From Campylobacter vicugnae (GTDB lineage Bacteria > Campylobacterota > Campylobacteria > Campylobacterales > Campylobacteraceae), in contig NZ_CP018793.1 in assembly GCF_002139875.1 (NCBI RefSeq), positions 1,488,001 through 1,552,000 on the forward strand: a DNA stretch of 64,000 nucleotides, read 5' to 3'. Made by a program: the position numbers and the translations under genes. Shown in pieces: positions 44,768 through 54,489 of this stretch. The notes under the pieces were generated by a model. It saw only the letters and a list, made by a program, of their open reading frames with translations, did no database searches and was not told where the DNA came from. Within the stretch, counting starts at the first letter, position 1; the number at the start of each line of letters is the position of its first letter.

Positions 44768-46143
44768 GCAAACGCCTTTAATATATTTATATCAAATTCC
44801 ACTCTTTGACCCATTAGCTCACTTACAATATCACAAATTTTAGGACTAATTGGCTCAAATACACCCTTACTAAATCTTAATTTCTCATCTATATTTAGCG
44901 TATGTCCATCTCTATGATAGCTACTAGCACAGACTATATCGGCATCTTGATTTGAGCCGATTTTAATTACATTATCAAACTCAAATTTAGAAGCAAACTC
45001 AAAGTCTTTGCCAAGGTGAAATATTATCAAATTGCTAGATTTTTTATCTAAATTTTTATCCAATCCTAGCTTTATAAGCCCTATACGATTAGCAGTTTTA
45101 TTTGGGACTCTAAGTTTTAAGCCGATCTCATCTTGAAAGCTTTCATCTCTAAAATCACTAAACCCATATAATCCCATATTAAATTTACTTGCTAAAGTTT
45201 TTAATGCACTCATCTCTTCTATACTCAATGAGCTTGAGACTAAGATATCATACTTACTAGCATTACTTCTAAGATCTAAGGCTAGGGCTGAGATTTTAGC
45301 ACTATCATCGCGTTTTATTATCTGCTCATCTTTATAGCTATAACGACCATAATCACATATAAAATAACCATTTACGCTATTTTCTCTAGGGCGAAATCTA
45401 TAGATTATACTATCTTGGTATTTAGCTTTGTTGCTATCAACCCAAATTGCGCAGCCTCTTTCACATCCTTGACAGATTGCTGGAGTTTTTTGTAGGTGCC
45501 ATACACGCTTTTTAAATCTAAAATCAGCCGAAGTCATAGCTCCTACTGGACAGACATCTACGATATTTCCAGCATATGGATTATCTATCTTTTTGCCGTT
45601 CATTAGCATTATGTGGCTATGTTCTCCGCGTCCTCCTACTGCTAACTCATAGCTATTAGTGCATAGTTGAGTAAATCTTACACATCTTCGACATAGCACG
45701 CATCTTTCAGCATCGTGGATTACTCCAGAGCCAAAATCCTCTCTTTTATATTTTCGCACCTTATCAGCTAAGCTTACTTGTGAGTCTTGTTTATCAAATT
45801 TCATATAATACTCTTGTAAATCACACTCACCAGCTTGATCGCATACTGGACAATCAAGAGGATGATTGATAAACTCAAGCTCCAAAATACCACGCTGAAC
45901 AGCCCTTGTTAAATCGCTATTTATCTTAATCTCCATACCTTCTTTAATCGGAGTATCACAGGCGATTTGTGGGCGTTTTTGGCCTACTACTTCTATTAGA
46001 CACATTCTACAATTTCCACTTACTCCTAGCGCTTCATGATAGCAAAAGTGTGGAATTTCAATATTATGTTTTTTTAGCTCCGTTATGAGATTACCTTTCT
46101 CATTTACGCTAAATTTCTCACCATCGACTATAATCTCTACCAT
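44764..46143 (-). CDS. nuoG: NADH-quinone oxidoreductase subunit G, short form
   Basis: A 459-residue Fe-S subunit. It holds the N-terminal [2Fe-2S] ligands (CYHEALG, CRMC, CDTP), the His/Cys [4Fe-4S] (HPLDCPVCDQAGEC), the next cluster (CVLCRRCVRFTQLC with CPVGA) and the N7 motif (CQGCERGC plus later FICDYG). After about residue 260 only a degenerate remnant of the molybdopterin-like domain is left, so it is roughly 350 residues shorter than C. jejuni NuoG as I know it. It overlaps nuoH by 4 bases, so this is a genuine end and not a broken gene. Confidence 0.92.
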   Translation of the reverse strand: MVEIIVDGEKFSVNEKGNLITELKKHNIEIPHFCYHEALGVSGNCRMCLIEVVGQKRPQIACDTPIKEGMEIKINSDLTRAVQRGILELEFINHPLDCPVCDQAGECDLQEYYMKFDKQDSQVSLADKVRKYKREDFGSGVIHDAERCVLCRRCVRFTQLCTNSYELAVGGRGEHSHIMLMNGKKIDNPYAGNIVDVCPVGAMTSADFRFKKRVWHLQKTPAICQGCERGCAIWVDSNKAKYQDSIIYRFRPRENSVNGYFICDYGRYSYKDEQIIKRDDSAKISALALDLRSNASKYDILVSSSLSIEEMSALKTLASKFNMGLYGFSDFRDESFQDEIGLKLRVPNKTANRIGLIKLGLDKNLDKKSSNLIIFHLGKDFEFASKFEFDNVIKIGSNQDADIVCASSYHRDGHTLNIDEKLRFSKGVFEPISPKICDIVSELMGQRVEFDINILKAFA

Positions 46144-46146
46144 ATT

Positions 46147-47361
46147 TTAATCCTTACAAAGCGCTAAAAACTCATCTTCAAATTTGGTTATAAAACCTAT
46201 AATTACATCTTTTACAGCTGGAGCAAATACGCAAATTGTTTTACCATCAAGCATAAAACAGATATCTTTTAGTATTTTTAGATCTTTTTTACTACCTTGG
46301 CCTTTGCAGATTCTTTCTACAACTCTCATACCCCAGCCACATCCTTCACGGCACGGAGTACACTGCCCGCAACTCTCCTCTGTATAAAACTCAAGCAAAT
46401 TCAAAAGCACCTGCGGCATACTGACGCTATCATCAAACACCATCATACCACCAGTACCAAGAGCGCTTTTATACTCCCATAAATTTTCATAATCCAAAGT
46501 AGCCTTCATCACTTCATCTTTGGTCAATACTGCAGCTGATGAACCACCTGGAATTACAGCTTTTAACTCTCTATTTTTCCATACTCCGCCACCAAATTCA
46601 TTTATAAAATCAATCATTTTAGTGCCAAATGGCATCTCTTTTACACATGGAGTATTAACACAGCCTGTAACTGCAAATAGCAAGGTTCCAGGTGATTTTT
46701 CTGTACCTACACTGCGATATTTTTCCCAGCCATTTTTAACTATAAAAGGTACGCTTGCAATTGTTTCGACATTATTTACCACACACGCACTACCAAATAA
46801 AAAATCAGGCTCAGCTCTATTGTGAGGCTTTAATCTTGGATGGCCTCTTTTTCCTTCAATACTTTCTAAAAGCGCACTTTTTTCTCCACAAATATAAGCC
46901 CCAGCTCCTTTACAAACTATAATATCTAAACCGCGTCTTTCATCTTTAGATTCATCAATTGCTCTTTGAATACTTTGAAGTTCTCTTTCATATTCGCCTC
47001 TTATATAGATATAGGCTCGCTCAGCACCAAGAGCATAAGCTGATATTATAATCCCTTCTATTAAAAGATGAGGATCAAGATTAAAAATATACTTATCTTT
47101 GCAAGTTCCCGGCTCACTCTCATCACCATTTACTACAAGGTAGCGTTTATCGCTTGGCCATGCGATCATATTTTTCCATTTTGTTCCACAGTGACCGCCG
47201 CCACCTCCCTTGCCTCTTAATCCGCTTTTGTCAATTGCATCTACAATATCCATTCTAGGCATTTTTAAGATTTCATCTAAATTTGCGTATGCTCCATTAG
47301 CTTTAGCTATTTCTATTTTATTGGCACCAGGTATATCAAATCTACTACTAACGACTTGCAT
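46147..47361 (-). CDS. nuoF: NADH-quinone oxidoreductase subunit F
   Basis: A 404-residue subunit that binds NADH, FMN and cluster N3. NADH/FMN motifs include NGDESEPGTCKDKYI (about residues 78-92) and the IYIRGEY region. N3 ligands are ESCGQCTPCREG and, further on, TICVFAPAV. One motif is odd: the normal GRGGAGFxTGxKW reads GKGGGGGHCGTKW here, replacing Phe-x-Thr with His-Cys. C. jejuni has no NuoF, so its presence means NADH is the likely donor. Overlaps nuoE by 14 bases. Confidence 0.94.
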   Translation of the reverse strand: MQVVSSRFDIPGANKIEIAKANGAYANLDEILKMPRMDIVDAIDKSGLRGKGGGGGHCGTKWKNMIAWPSDKRYLVVNGDESEPGTCKDKYIFNLDPHLLIEGIIISAYALGAERAYIYIRGEYERELQSIQRAIDESKDERRGLDIIVCKGAGAYICGEKSALLESIEGKRGHPRLKPHNRAEPDFLFGSACVVNNVETIASVPFIVKNGWEKYRSVGTEKSPGTLLFAVTGCVNTPCVKEMPFGTKMIDFINEFGGGVWKNRELKAVIPGGSSAAVLTKDEVMKATLDYENLWEYKSALGTGGMMVFDDSVSMPQVLLNLLEFYTEESCGQCTPCREGCGWGMRVVERICKGQGSKKDLKILKDICFMLDGKTICVFAPAVKDVIIGFITKFEDEFLALCKD

Positions 47362-47839
47362 TTTCTCTCCTTAGCCTATCTATTAACTCTGTTATACTCT
47401 CTTTTGTTAAATCACCAATTTGATCTAAATTGCATAACATACATGGAGCCTTTTCACAATACCCAAGACACTCGCTCTCTCCAATACTAAAAAGCCCATC
47501 GCTAGTAGTCTCTCCCATTTTAATACCTAGTAAATCCTCTGCAGCCTTGATCACTTCATCGCTACCTCTTAGCTTACAGGTGATAGTTTTACAAAATTTT
47601 AACTCATATTTACCTTTTGCAGATTCATTAAACATAGAGTAAAAACCCATAACTTCAGCAAAAAATATAGCCCTAATTCCAAGAGTTTTTTCTAAATATA
47701 ATATATCTTCAGAACTTATAAATCCTTGTCTTCTTTGCAAAATCCAAAGAGCTGGTAAAACTAACGCTCTATCATCATCTACCTTATTTCGAAGGTCGTC
47801 TAAACGCTCAAGTTCATCTTTTGTAAATTCAAAACTCAT
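47348..47839 (-). CDS. nuoE: NADH-quinone oxidoreductase subunit E
   Basis: A 163-residue thioredoxin-like [2Fe-2S] subunit carrying cluster N1a. Ligands fit the pattern CKTITC near residues 82-87 and CLGYCEKAP near residues 124-132. The N-terminal helical part is normal (ALWILQRRQGFIS). With NuoF it forms the NADH dehydrogenase module. Overlaps nuoCD by 4 bases. Confidence 0.94.
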   Translation of the reverse strand: MSFEFTKDELERLDDLRNKVDDDRALVLPALWILQRRQGFISSEDILYLEKTLGIRAIFFAEVMGFYSMFNESAKGKYELKFCKTITCKLRGSDEVIKAAEDLLGIKMGETTSDGLFSIGESECLGYCEKAPCMLCNLDQIGDLTKESITELIDRLRRENASR

Positions 47840-49518
47840 CTATCTAGCTCTCCTGCAATTATGTTTATGCTACCTAAATTTAAGATACTATCAGCAATCA
47901 ATCCGCCTCTTACCATATCACTAAATGCATTTAGCGCATAAAAACATGGTGGGCGAAGCTTAAGGCGATATGGCATAGTTCCACCATCGCTAACAATGAA
48001 AAATCCTAGCTCACCATTTCCACCCTCGCTCGCACCATAATAGTGGCCAACAGGGAGTTTAATTCCATCAAAAATAAGCTTAAAGTGGTTAATAAGAGCC
48101 TCAATATTCCCATATACTTCACTCTTTAGAGGGAGCATAATATCTTTATCTTTTATACAGATATCTCCATCTGGAATTCTTTTAATAGCTTGACGGATAA
48201 TAGCAATGCTCTCTTTCATCTCATAAAATCGCACAAACATCCTATCATGGATATCTCCACAGCTTCCTACTGGGATATTAAAATCAAAGCTATCATAATA
48301 GTAATATGGCTTATCTTTTCTTAAATCATAATCTACGCCACTAGCTCTTAAATTTGGCCCTGTAAAACCATAACTTAAGGCATCTTCAGCACTAATTTTA
48401 CAAATATTTTGAACCCTATCTAAGAAAATTCTATTTTTCTCTACAAGAGTAAGAGTATCATCAATACCCTTTTCAACCTCTTTTAAATAACCCAAAAGCT
48501 CACTTTGCCAACCATCATAAAAATCATGCGCCATTCCGCCAATTCTAGCAAATGAGTTGGTAAATCTAGCACCAGTAAGGCGAGATAAAAAATTATAAAT
48601 CTTCTCTCTAGGATTATATAGATACCAGTAATTTGTAAGAGCACCCATATCTACAAACATCGCCCCAAGACAAACCTCATGATCTATAATGCGAGCTAAC
48701 TCTCCTAAAATAACACGCATAAAAATCGCCCTATCAGGAATACTCACGCCTAAAATATCCTCCACAGCCTTAGCATATCCAACATTATTTAGCATCGCTG
48801 AGCAGTAATTAAGCCTATCAGTATATGGTATTATCTGTGCATATGTGTGAGTCTCACAGGATTTCTCAAAGCCTCTATGTAAATAACCTATTTCAGTTAC
48901 ACAAGCGGCAATTTTTTCACCATCAAGTGCCATAAAATTACGGATTGTACCATGTGTTGCAGGGTGAGATGGACCTATATTTAAAAATGTATATTTAATC
49001 TTAAATTCATCATTTTCTTCACTTGCAAGACCAAGAGATAGGAGCTGATCTCTCATCTCATCTACCAAGCTATCGCTTTGAGTGAGAATTTGATATTTAT
49101 CAATTGGATAATCTTTTCTTAATGGATGACCTATAAAATCTTTATGATTTAAAATGCGTCTTAAATTTGGATGGTTTGCAAATTTAACCCCATATTGATC
49201 ATAGCACTCTCTCTCAGCCCAGTTTGCACTTTTGTAAATTTGACTAACGCTTGCTATGCTCTCACTCTCATCAAGATCAACTTGAATAATAAAATTACTA
49301 CCCTTTAAAGAGCTAAATATATAGTATAGACTAAATCTTTTTGGTTTATTTAAATTTAAATTATCCACACAAGCAATATCTGATAAAAGCTCAAATTTCA
49401 TCTCATCACGAGCAAATTTAACAGCCTCTAAAATTTGCGCTTTATCAATTACTGCTGTTGTGATTTTATTAAATTCTGACGCCTTAGCGCTAAATTTAGA
49501 TATAAAACTACTAAGCAT
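47836..49518 (-). CDS. nuoCD: NADH-quinone oxidoreductase fused subunit CD
   Basis: A 560-residue fusion of NuoC (about residues 1-150, with the signature [22 protein letters not shown] and DYPI) and NuoD (about 175-560, with [21 protein letters not shown] and [11 protein letters not shown]). NuoD builds the quinone site with NuoB and NuoH. In C. jejuni these are separate genes; fusion is known from E. coli. The ribosomal frame is continuous through the linker. Overlaps nuoB by 8 bases. Confidence 0.95.
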   Translation of the reverse strand: MLSSFISKFSAKASEFNKITTAVIDKAQILEAVKFARDEMKFELLSDIACVDNLNLNKPKRFSLYYIFSSLKGSNFIIQVDLDESESIASVSQIYKSANWAERECYDQYGVKFANHPNLRRILNHKDFIGHPLRKDYPIDKYQILTQSDSLVDEMRDQLLSLGLASEENDEFKIKYTFLNIGPSHPATHGTIRNFMALDGEKIAACVTEIGYLHRGFEKSCETHTYAQIIPYTDRLNYCSAMLNNVGYAKAVEDILGVSIPDRAIFMRVILGELARIIDHEVCLGAMFVDMGALTNYWYLYNPREKIYNFLSRLTGARFTNSFARIGGMAHDFYDGWQSELLGYLKEVEKGIDDTLTLVEKNRIFLDRVQNICKISAEDALSYGFTGPNLRASGVDYDLRKDKPYYYYDSFDFNIPVGSCGDIHDRMFVRFYEMKESIAIIRQAIKRIPDGDICIKDKDIMLPLKSEVYGNIEALINHFKLIFDGIKLPVGHYYGASEGGNGELGFFIVSDGGTMPYRLKLRPPCFYALNAFSDMVRGGLIADSILNLGSINIIAGELDR

Positions 49519-50017
49519 CTAAAAGCCCCTTAAAATCTCTATGGCGATCTTTTATACTGCCAGCTTTAATCTTTTGCTGAATAGCTAAAATCGCATCAAT
49601 TATCGCCTCAGGGCGTGGCGGACAGCCGCTTATATATGCATCTACTGGTATTATTTGATCTATGCCTTGTAGGGTTGTATAATTATCATAAAATCCACCA
49701 CTGCTAGCACAGGCTCCCATACTTACAACCCATTTTGGCTCACACATTTGATCATATATCTCTTTTAAAATTGGAGCTTGTTTAAATGATATTGTCCCAG
49801 CTACTATCATAAGATCAGCTTGGCGTGGCGAAAATCTCATAACCTCTGCTCCAAAACGGCTTAAATCATGCCTAGATGATACAGCACTCATAAACTCAAT
49901 AGCACAACATGCCGTTCCAAAGATCATAGGCCAAAGCGAATTTGATCTACCCCAATTAAAAAGCGCATCTAATCTGGTTAAAATTAGATCGTTTTTTACT
50001 AAATTTTCTATTCCCAT
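49511..50017 (-). CDS. nuoB: NADH-quinone oxidoreductase subunit B
   Basis: A 168-residue subunit with the N2 cluster, the last in the chain before quinone. Ligands are the adjacent pair in [10 protein letters not shown], the Cys in [12 protein letters not shown], and the Cys in [10 protein letters not shown]. Overlaps nuoA by 10 bases and nuoCD by 8. Confidence 0.97.
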   Translation of the reverse strand: MGIENLVKNDLILTRLDALFNWGRSNSLWPMIFGTACCAIEFMSAVSSRHDLSRFGAEVMRFSPRQADLMIVAGTISFKQAPILKEIYDQMCEPKWVVSMGACASSGGFYDNYTTLQGIDQIIPVDAYISGCPPRPEAIIDAILAIQQKIKAGSIKDRHRDFKGLLDA

Positions 50018-50370
50018 CTTAGTATCTTCTTTTTATAAATATAATATAACCCTACAAGCAAGATGCCCATAAATACAAACATCTCAACCAAAGCATAAAC
50101 TCCAAGCTCTCTAAGACTCACAGCCCACGGATACATAAAAACAGCTTCAATATCAAATATTACAAATACAATTGCAACTAAGTAATATTTGACATTTATG
50201 CTTGAGTTTATCCCACCATAAAAATTAACAATCCCGCTCTCATAAATTCTATCTTTTGAACTATTGCTTTTGCCGCTTGGGCCAATTTTTTTAGTAAAAT
50301 AAAAGGCCACGCAAAGTGCTAAAATGATAAAAACATAGAGATACAGACTCCATACAAGATTACTCTCCAA
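50008..50370 (-). CDS. nuoA: NADH-quinone oxidoreductase subunit A
   Basis: A 120-residue three-helix membrane subunit, first gene of the nuo operon. The conserved loop with YESG (residues near 43-46) and the [13 protein letters not shown] helix near residues 72-84 are present. It starts with TTG, supported by an AAGGA ribosome site at suitable spacing. Thirteen genes follow each other with overlaps or tiny gaps, so the complex is made from one transcript. Confidence 0.94.
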   Translation of the reverse strand: MESNLVWSLYLYVFIILALCVAFYFTKKIGPSGKSNSSKDRIYESGIVNFYGGINSSINVKYYLVAIVFVIFDIEAVFMYPWAVSLRELGVYALVEMFVFMGILLVGLYYIYKKKILRWE

Positions 50371-50441
50371 AGCTTTTTCCTTGAAATTTACTCAAAATTT
50401 ATTTAGCGGGATTCTATCTAAAATATCACTAGTTAATCAAT

Positions 50442-50447
50442 ATTATA
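50442..50447 (-). promoter_or_regulatory. Promoter -10 of the nuo operon
   Basis: Minus-strand TATAAT within ATATATAATATTG, about 70 bases before the nuoA start. Confidence 0.42.
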
Positions 50448-50574
50448 TATAAATTAATTTTTTATTTAAGGATTTGATTGATAAAATTTATTATTTAGTA
50501 AATTTAAAATTAAATTTAATAATTTTTCAAATACAAATTTAATATAAAAAGCCTTTAAATAGGGCATTTAAATA

Positions 50575-50599
50575 ATTACTTATATAATACTTAAGTAAT
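50575..50599. repeat. Inverted repeat in the nuo-cstA region
   Basis: ATTACTTA (50575-50582) and TAAGTAAT (50592-50599) around TATAATACT. Could be an operator placed over a promoter; no regulator is implied by the sequence alone. Confidence 0.45.
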
Positions 50600-50867
50600 A
50601 TTATTAATATTTTAATTTTTGATTTATTTGCTTATAGATAAGTAGAATTTAAATTCGTTCAAAAAACTATACCACATAAATAGTTTAAAAATTAAATTCA
50701 AAAGCAAAAGGCTTATAAATAGGCTAAATTTGTTAATAATTTTGCCTTAATGTGTAAAATCGTAACATAATTTAAATTTATATTTCTAATTTATACACTT
50801 TTTATCTTATTTTCTAATAAATATGATAGAATCCTACAATCTAAAATACATTTTATCCGGAGGTAGC

Positions 50868-53159
50868 ATGAATAAAAAAGTGCTAAGTATAGTTATCTGG
50901 GCGGCGGTTGTATTTTTAGCCGTGCTTGGATTTGCCAAACTGACTATAGATAGAGGCGAGACAGTAAATGCTCTATGGTTTGTAGTTGCAGCTGTATGTA
51001 TCTACTCTATAGCATATAGATTTTACGCTAAATACATAGCTCAAAAGGTTTTAGGACTAGATGACAAAAGAGCCACTCCAGCTGTTGTAAAAAACGATGG
51101 GCGTGACTTTGTGCCAACTAATAAAATAGTTCTATTTGGCCACCATTTTGCAGCGATCGCTGGTGCTGGACCGCTAGTTGGACCGATTCTTGCAGCGCAA
51201 ATGGGTTATCTACCAGGTATGATCTGGCTTGTTGTAGGTGTTGTTATTGCTGGTGCAGTACATGACTTTGTAGTACTATGGTTATCAACTAGAAGAGATG
51301 GTAAAAGTCTTGGTGAGATGATCAAGCTAGAGCTTGGTAAAGGCGTTGGTACTGTAGCTATGATTGGAATTTTAGGCATTATGATGCTTATTGTTGCGAT
51401 TTTGGCTTTAGTTGTTGTAAATGCTTTGGCTGAATCTCCATGGGGTCTATTTACAATAGCTATGACTCTTCCTATAGCAATTGTAATGGGTATTTGGATG
51501 AGATTTATCCGTCCAGGTAGAATAGGCGAGGCTTCTATATTTGGCTTTATCATGCTTATGCTTTCACTTTGGGGCGGACACTATGTAGCTGCTGATCCAT
51601 ACTGGGCAGATGTATTTACTATCACTCCAGTAAATTTAGCATTTATTACAATTGGCTATGGTTTTGTAGCAGCAATCTTACCAGTATGGCTACTTTTGGC
51701 ACCTAGAGATTATCTATCTACATTCCTTAAAATTGGTGTTATTTTTGCAATGGCCTTAGTTATTGTATATCTTGGAATTGGCGACTTTGCTGGTAATCAA
51801 AATATCCAAGTAGCAATGCCAATGGTAACTAAATTTACAGATGGTACTGGCCCAGTATTTGCTGGTAAATTATTCCCGTTCTTGTTTATTACCATTGCTT
51901 GTGGTGCTATTAGTGGTTTCCACGCTCTAATCTCTAGTGGAACATCGCCAAAAATGCTAGAAAAAGAGACTCACGCTAAAATGGTAGGTTATGGCTCAAT
52001 GCTTATGGAGTCAGCTGTTGGTGTAATGGCACTAATCGCAGCTATCATAATCACTCCAGATCTATACTTTGCTATCAATGTCGCTCCTGCTGGTTTGGGT
52101 ACAACTGAAGCTATATCAGCAGCTAGAAGTGCTGGTGAGGTATTTGGGGTATTCCAAGGCGAAGCAAGTCAAAGCTACTTAGCAGGTATTAAAGCCGCTG
52201 CTGCTAGTATCAACGCATTTGCTGGAGATATCATCAAAATCACTCCAGAAATGGTAGAACAAAATATTCTAGCATTTACCAAAGAAGTTGGCGAGCCAAG
52301 TATTCTAAGTAGAACTGGTGGTGCTCCTACATTTGCTCTTGGTTTTGCTGTGCTTATCTCTAAAATGCCAAGTCTTGAAGGCACAATGGCGTTTTGGTAT
52401 CACTTTGCTATCTTATTTGAGGCATTATTTATCCTTACAGCAGTTGATGCTGGTACAAGAGCTGGAAGATTTATGGTACAAGATGTTTTAGGTAACTTCT
52501 ACAAACCAATGGCAAATATCAGCTCAGTTCCAATGGGTCTAATAGCCACTCTTTTATGTGTAGCTGGTTGGGGTTCTATATTATATATGGGTATCACCGA
52601 TCCAACAGGCGGGGTTAAAGCATTATGGACGCTATTTGGTGTAAGTAATCAGCTTCTTGCTGGTATTGCTCTACTTTTAGCAGTAAGTGTTTTATTTAAA
52701 ATGAAACGCGGAAAACTAGCTTGGGTAGTAGTTGTACCTGTAACTTGGGTTTTAATCTCAACTATGAGTGCAGGCGTGCAAAAGCTACTTCCAGCAAACG
52801 GCGAGAGAGTTCATGACTCAGTAAGCCATGTTGCTGCATATCAAAATAATAGTAAAAAAGCAGCTGATCTAATGGCAAAAATAGAGTCTGGAACTCTTGA
52901 TGATGCACAGCTTGTAGCAGCTGAAAAAGCATATAAAGCAGCTAATCAAGTAGCTAGAAACAACCTAATTAACGCTATTTTATGTGCAGTATTTATGGGT
53001 ATTACTATAATTGTTCTAATTGCTACTTTAAGAGTAGTTGCAAGAGCAATCAGTCAAAAAGAACCTCTAATCCCTCTAGCAGAATCGCCATATCTTAAGG
53101 CTGAAGATTATGAGGGCAAAGCTGGATGTGGTAGCCACCACTGCGGATGCGCTCATTAA
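50868..53159 (+). CDS. cstA: Carbon starvation protein CstA, pyruvate/peptide importer
   Basis: A 763-residue membrane protein with many helices, of the CstA family that imports pyruvate and, in Campylobacter, peptides. Typical motifs: GHHFAAIAGAGPLVGPILAAQ near residues 82-102, AVHDFVVLWLSTRRDGKSLGEM, and ISSGTSPKMLEKE. The C-terminus is soluble and ends GCGSHHCGCAH, a Cys/His cluster likely to bind metal. The start is the ATG after CCGGAGGTAGC; a frame beginning 15 codons upstream lacks a ribosome site. It is followed 9 bases later by its usual small partner. Confidence 0.93.
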   Translation: MNKKVLSIVIWAAVVFLAVLGFAKLTIDRGETVNALWFVVAAVCIYSIAYRFYAKYIAQKVLGLDDKRATPAVVKNDGRDFVPTNKIVLFGHHFAAIAGAGPLVGPILAAQMGYLPGMIWLVVGVVIAGAVHDFVVLWLSTRRDGKSLGEMIKLELGKGVGTVAMIGILGIMMLIVAILALVVVNALAESPWGLFTIAMTLPIAIVMGIWMRFIRPGRIGEASIFGFIMLMLSLWGGHYVAADPYWADVFTITPVNLAFITIGYGFVAAILPVWLLLAPRDYLSTFLKIGVIFAMALVIVYLGIGDFAGNQNIQVAMPMVTKFTDGTGPVFAGKLFPFLFITIACGAISGFHALISSGTSPKMLEKETHAKMVGYGSMLMESAVGVMALIAAIIITPDLYFAINVAPAGLGTTEAISAARSAGEVFGVFQGEASQSYLAGIKAAAASINAFAGDIIKITPEMVEQNILAFTKEVGEPSILSRTGGAPTFALGFAVLISKMPSLEGTMAFWYHFAILFEALFILTAVDAGTRAGRFMVQDVLGNFYKPMANISSVPMGLIATLLCVAGWGSILYMGITDPTGGVKALWTLFGVSNQLLAGIALLLAVSVLFKMKRGKLAWVVVVPVTWVLISTMSAGVQKLLPANGERVHDSVSHVAAYQNNSKKAADLMAKIESGTLDDAQLVAAEKAYKAANQVARNNLINAILCAVFMGITIIVLIATLRVVARAISQKEPLIPLAESPYLKAEDYEGKAGCGSHHCGCAH

Positions 53160-53168
53160 GGAGCTAGT

Positions 53169-53369
53169 ATGCAAATTTTGAGCAAGATAGCTATATTTTA
53201 TAAAAAAATAGATAGGTTTTCCCACTTACTAGTGGGAATGCCTAGCTATGATAAATATGTAGAATATATGCAAAAATTTCATCCAAATGAAACCCCGCAA
53301 ACTCAAAGAGAATTTTTCAAAGAGGCTTTAGAGAAAAAATATGGAGCAGGTAGCTCAAAATGCTGCTAA
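53169..53369 (+). CDS. YbdD/YjiX-family CstA partner ending in Lys-Cys-Cys
   Basis: A 66-residue protein of the YbdD/YjiX (DUF466) family that accompanies CstA-type transporters and is needed for their activity. The core GMPSYDKYVEYMQKFHP near residues 23-39 is diagnostic. The protein ends SSKCC. A related selenoprotein family ends Lys-Cys-Sec, and here the last residue is encoded TGC, not TGA, so this is the cysteine form. A good ribosome site, AAGGAG, overlaps the cstA stop. Confidence 0.88.
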   Translation: MQILSKIAIFYKKIDRFSHLLVGMPSYDKYVEYMQKFHPNETPQTQREFFKEALEKKYGAGSSKCC

Positions 53370-53371
53370 GA

Positions 53372-53400
53372 ATCTGCCTACAATTGTAGGTAGATATTTT
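53372..53400 (+). terminator. Terminator after cstA and its partner
   Basis: ATCTGCCTACA ... TGTAGGTAGAT (53372-53395), one G-U pair, then ATTTTATAA. It stands between convergent genes. Confidence 0.6.
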
Positions 53401-53424
53401 ATAATTTAACATTATACTTTTGGG

Positions 53425-54489
53425 TTAGGCATTATTTTTAATCCTTTCAAACAGCTCCATCCACTGTTGCATTACAACTTCTTTACTAAATTTACTTTTA
53501 ACTATCTCTTTGCTTTTTGCTCCCATTTTAACTCTTAGATTTTCATCACTCATTAGGATTTTTAGTTTATTAGCATATTCATTAAGGTTATTATCTTCTA
53601 TTAGATATCCACTTTTTTCATCTTCTATTATATCTCTTGGACCAGTTGCAATATCAAATGATATAGTTGGTAATGCATAAGACTGAGCCTCTATAAGAAC
53701 CATAGGAAGTCCTTCAAAATGGCTTGTCATAGCATATATACTAGCACTTAGATACTCACTCTCTACATCTTTAGTAAATGGTTTTAATATTATAGAGTTA
53801 GTTAAATTTAGATCTTTTATCTTATTTTCTATCTTCTCTTTTAACTCTCCATCTCCTACGATATGTAGTTTCCAATCTTTGAATTCACTGCTATCTTGAA
53901 TTAATTTCCAAATATCTATTAAGCGAAGAAAGCCTTTTTCTTTTGATAGCCTGCCTACGCTTACAACTACTTTTTGTGAGTAATTAGTATTTAAATTTGA
54001 GATATTTGGGAGGAAATTTGGTATAAGTTCTATATTTTTATGATGACTTTTCCAAAAATCAATCTCTCCAGTAGCAATTAAGACTAAAGTATCAAAATAG
54101 TCATATCGTTTTAAATATCTCCCCTTAGATGCTGTGTGATTAATCCTTATATATTTTGTATTTTTATTTTTAAACAATGGAAAGTGCGGAGAGTTATTAA
54201 AAATTATAAAATCTTTATCTTTAAAATCACGCTTTAAAATGTAGCTTTCAATAAATTTATAAGACATTTTATAGAAGAAATTTTTACGCTTCTTATCAAA
54301 AGATTTTTGATGCATATAGCTTAATTTAACTCTATTATCAAGCTCAAAAGCATCTTTATCCCCACTTTTATAAAAACTCAAAATTTCTACATCTAATCCA
54401 ATCTGCACATAAGCATTAGCTAGATTAGCTACAACTCTCTCGGCTCCACCTTTTAGAGTAATATCACCAATTGTTAATAAAATCTTCAT
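53425..54489 (-). CDS. Family 4 glycosyltransferase
   Basis: A 354-residue GT-B glycosyltransferase. The N-terminal domain has GDITLKGGAERVVANLANAY, and the C-terminal domain has VGRLSKEKGFLRLIDIW, HIVGDGELKEKI and the retaining-GT4 signature SHFEGLPMVLIEAQSY near residues 263-278. The donor and acceptor are unknown, probably lipooligosaccharide or capsule. The ATG overlaps the stop of the upstream glycosyltransferase (ATGA), so phase changes in that gene could affect it. Confidence 0.87.
   Translation of the reverse strand: MKILLTIGDITLKGGAERVVANLANAYVQIGLDVEILSFYKSGDKDAFELDNRVKLSYMHQKSFDKKRKNFFYKMSYKFIESYILKRDFKDKDFIIFNNSPHFPLFKNKNTKYIRINHTASKGRYLKRYDYFDTLVLIATGEIDFWKSHHKNIELIPNFLPNISNLNTNYSQKVVVSVGRLSKEKGFLRLIDIWKLIQDSSEFKDWKLHIVGDGELKEKIENKIKDLNLTNSIILKPFTKDVESEYLSASIYAMTSHFEGLPMVLIEAQSYALPTISFDIATGPRDIIEDEKSGYLIEDNNLNEYANKLKILMSDENLRVKMGAKSKEIVKSKFSKEVVMQQWMELFERIKNNA

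Larger units (their letters stand above)
50371..50867. other. Long AT-rich divergent region between nuoA and cstA
   Basis: About 500 bases with no credible coding frame. It holds the nuo promoter on the left, an inverted repeat ATTACTTA/TAAGTAAT at 50575-50599 with TATAAT in its spacer, two similar motifs AGCCTTTAAATAGGG and AGGCTTATAAATAGGC about 180 bases apart, and the cstA promoter and ribosome site on the right. No RNA gene seen. Confidence 0.65.
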
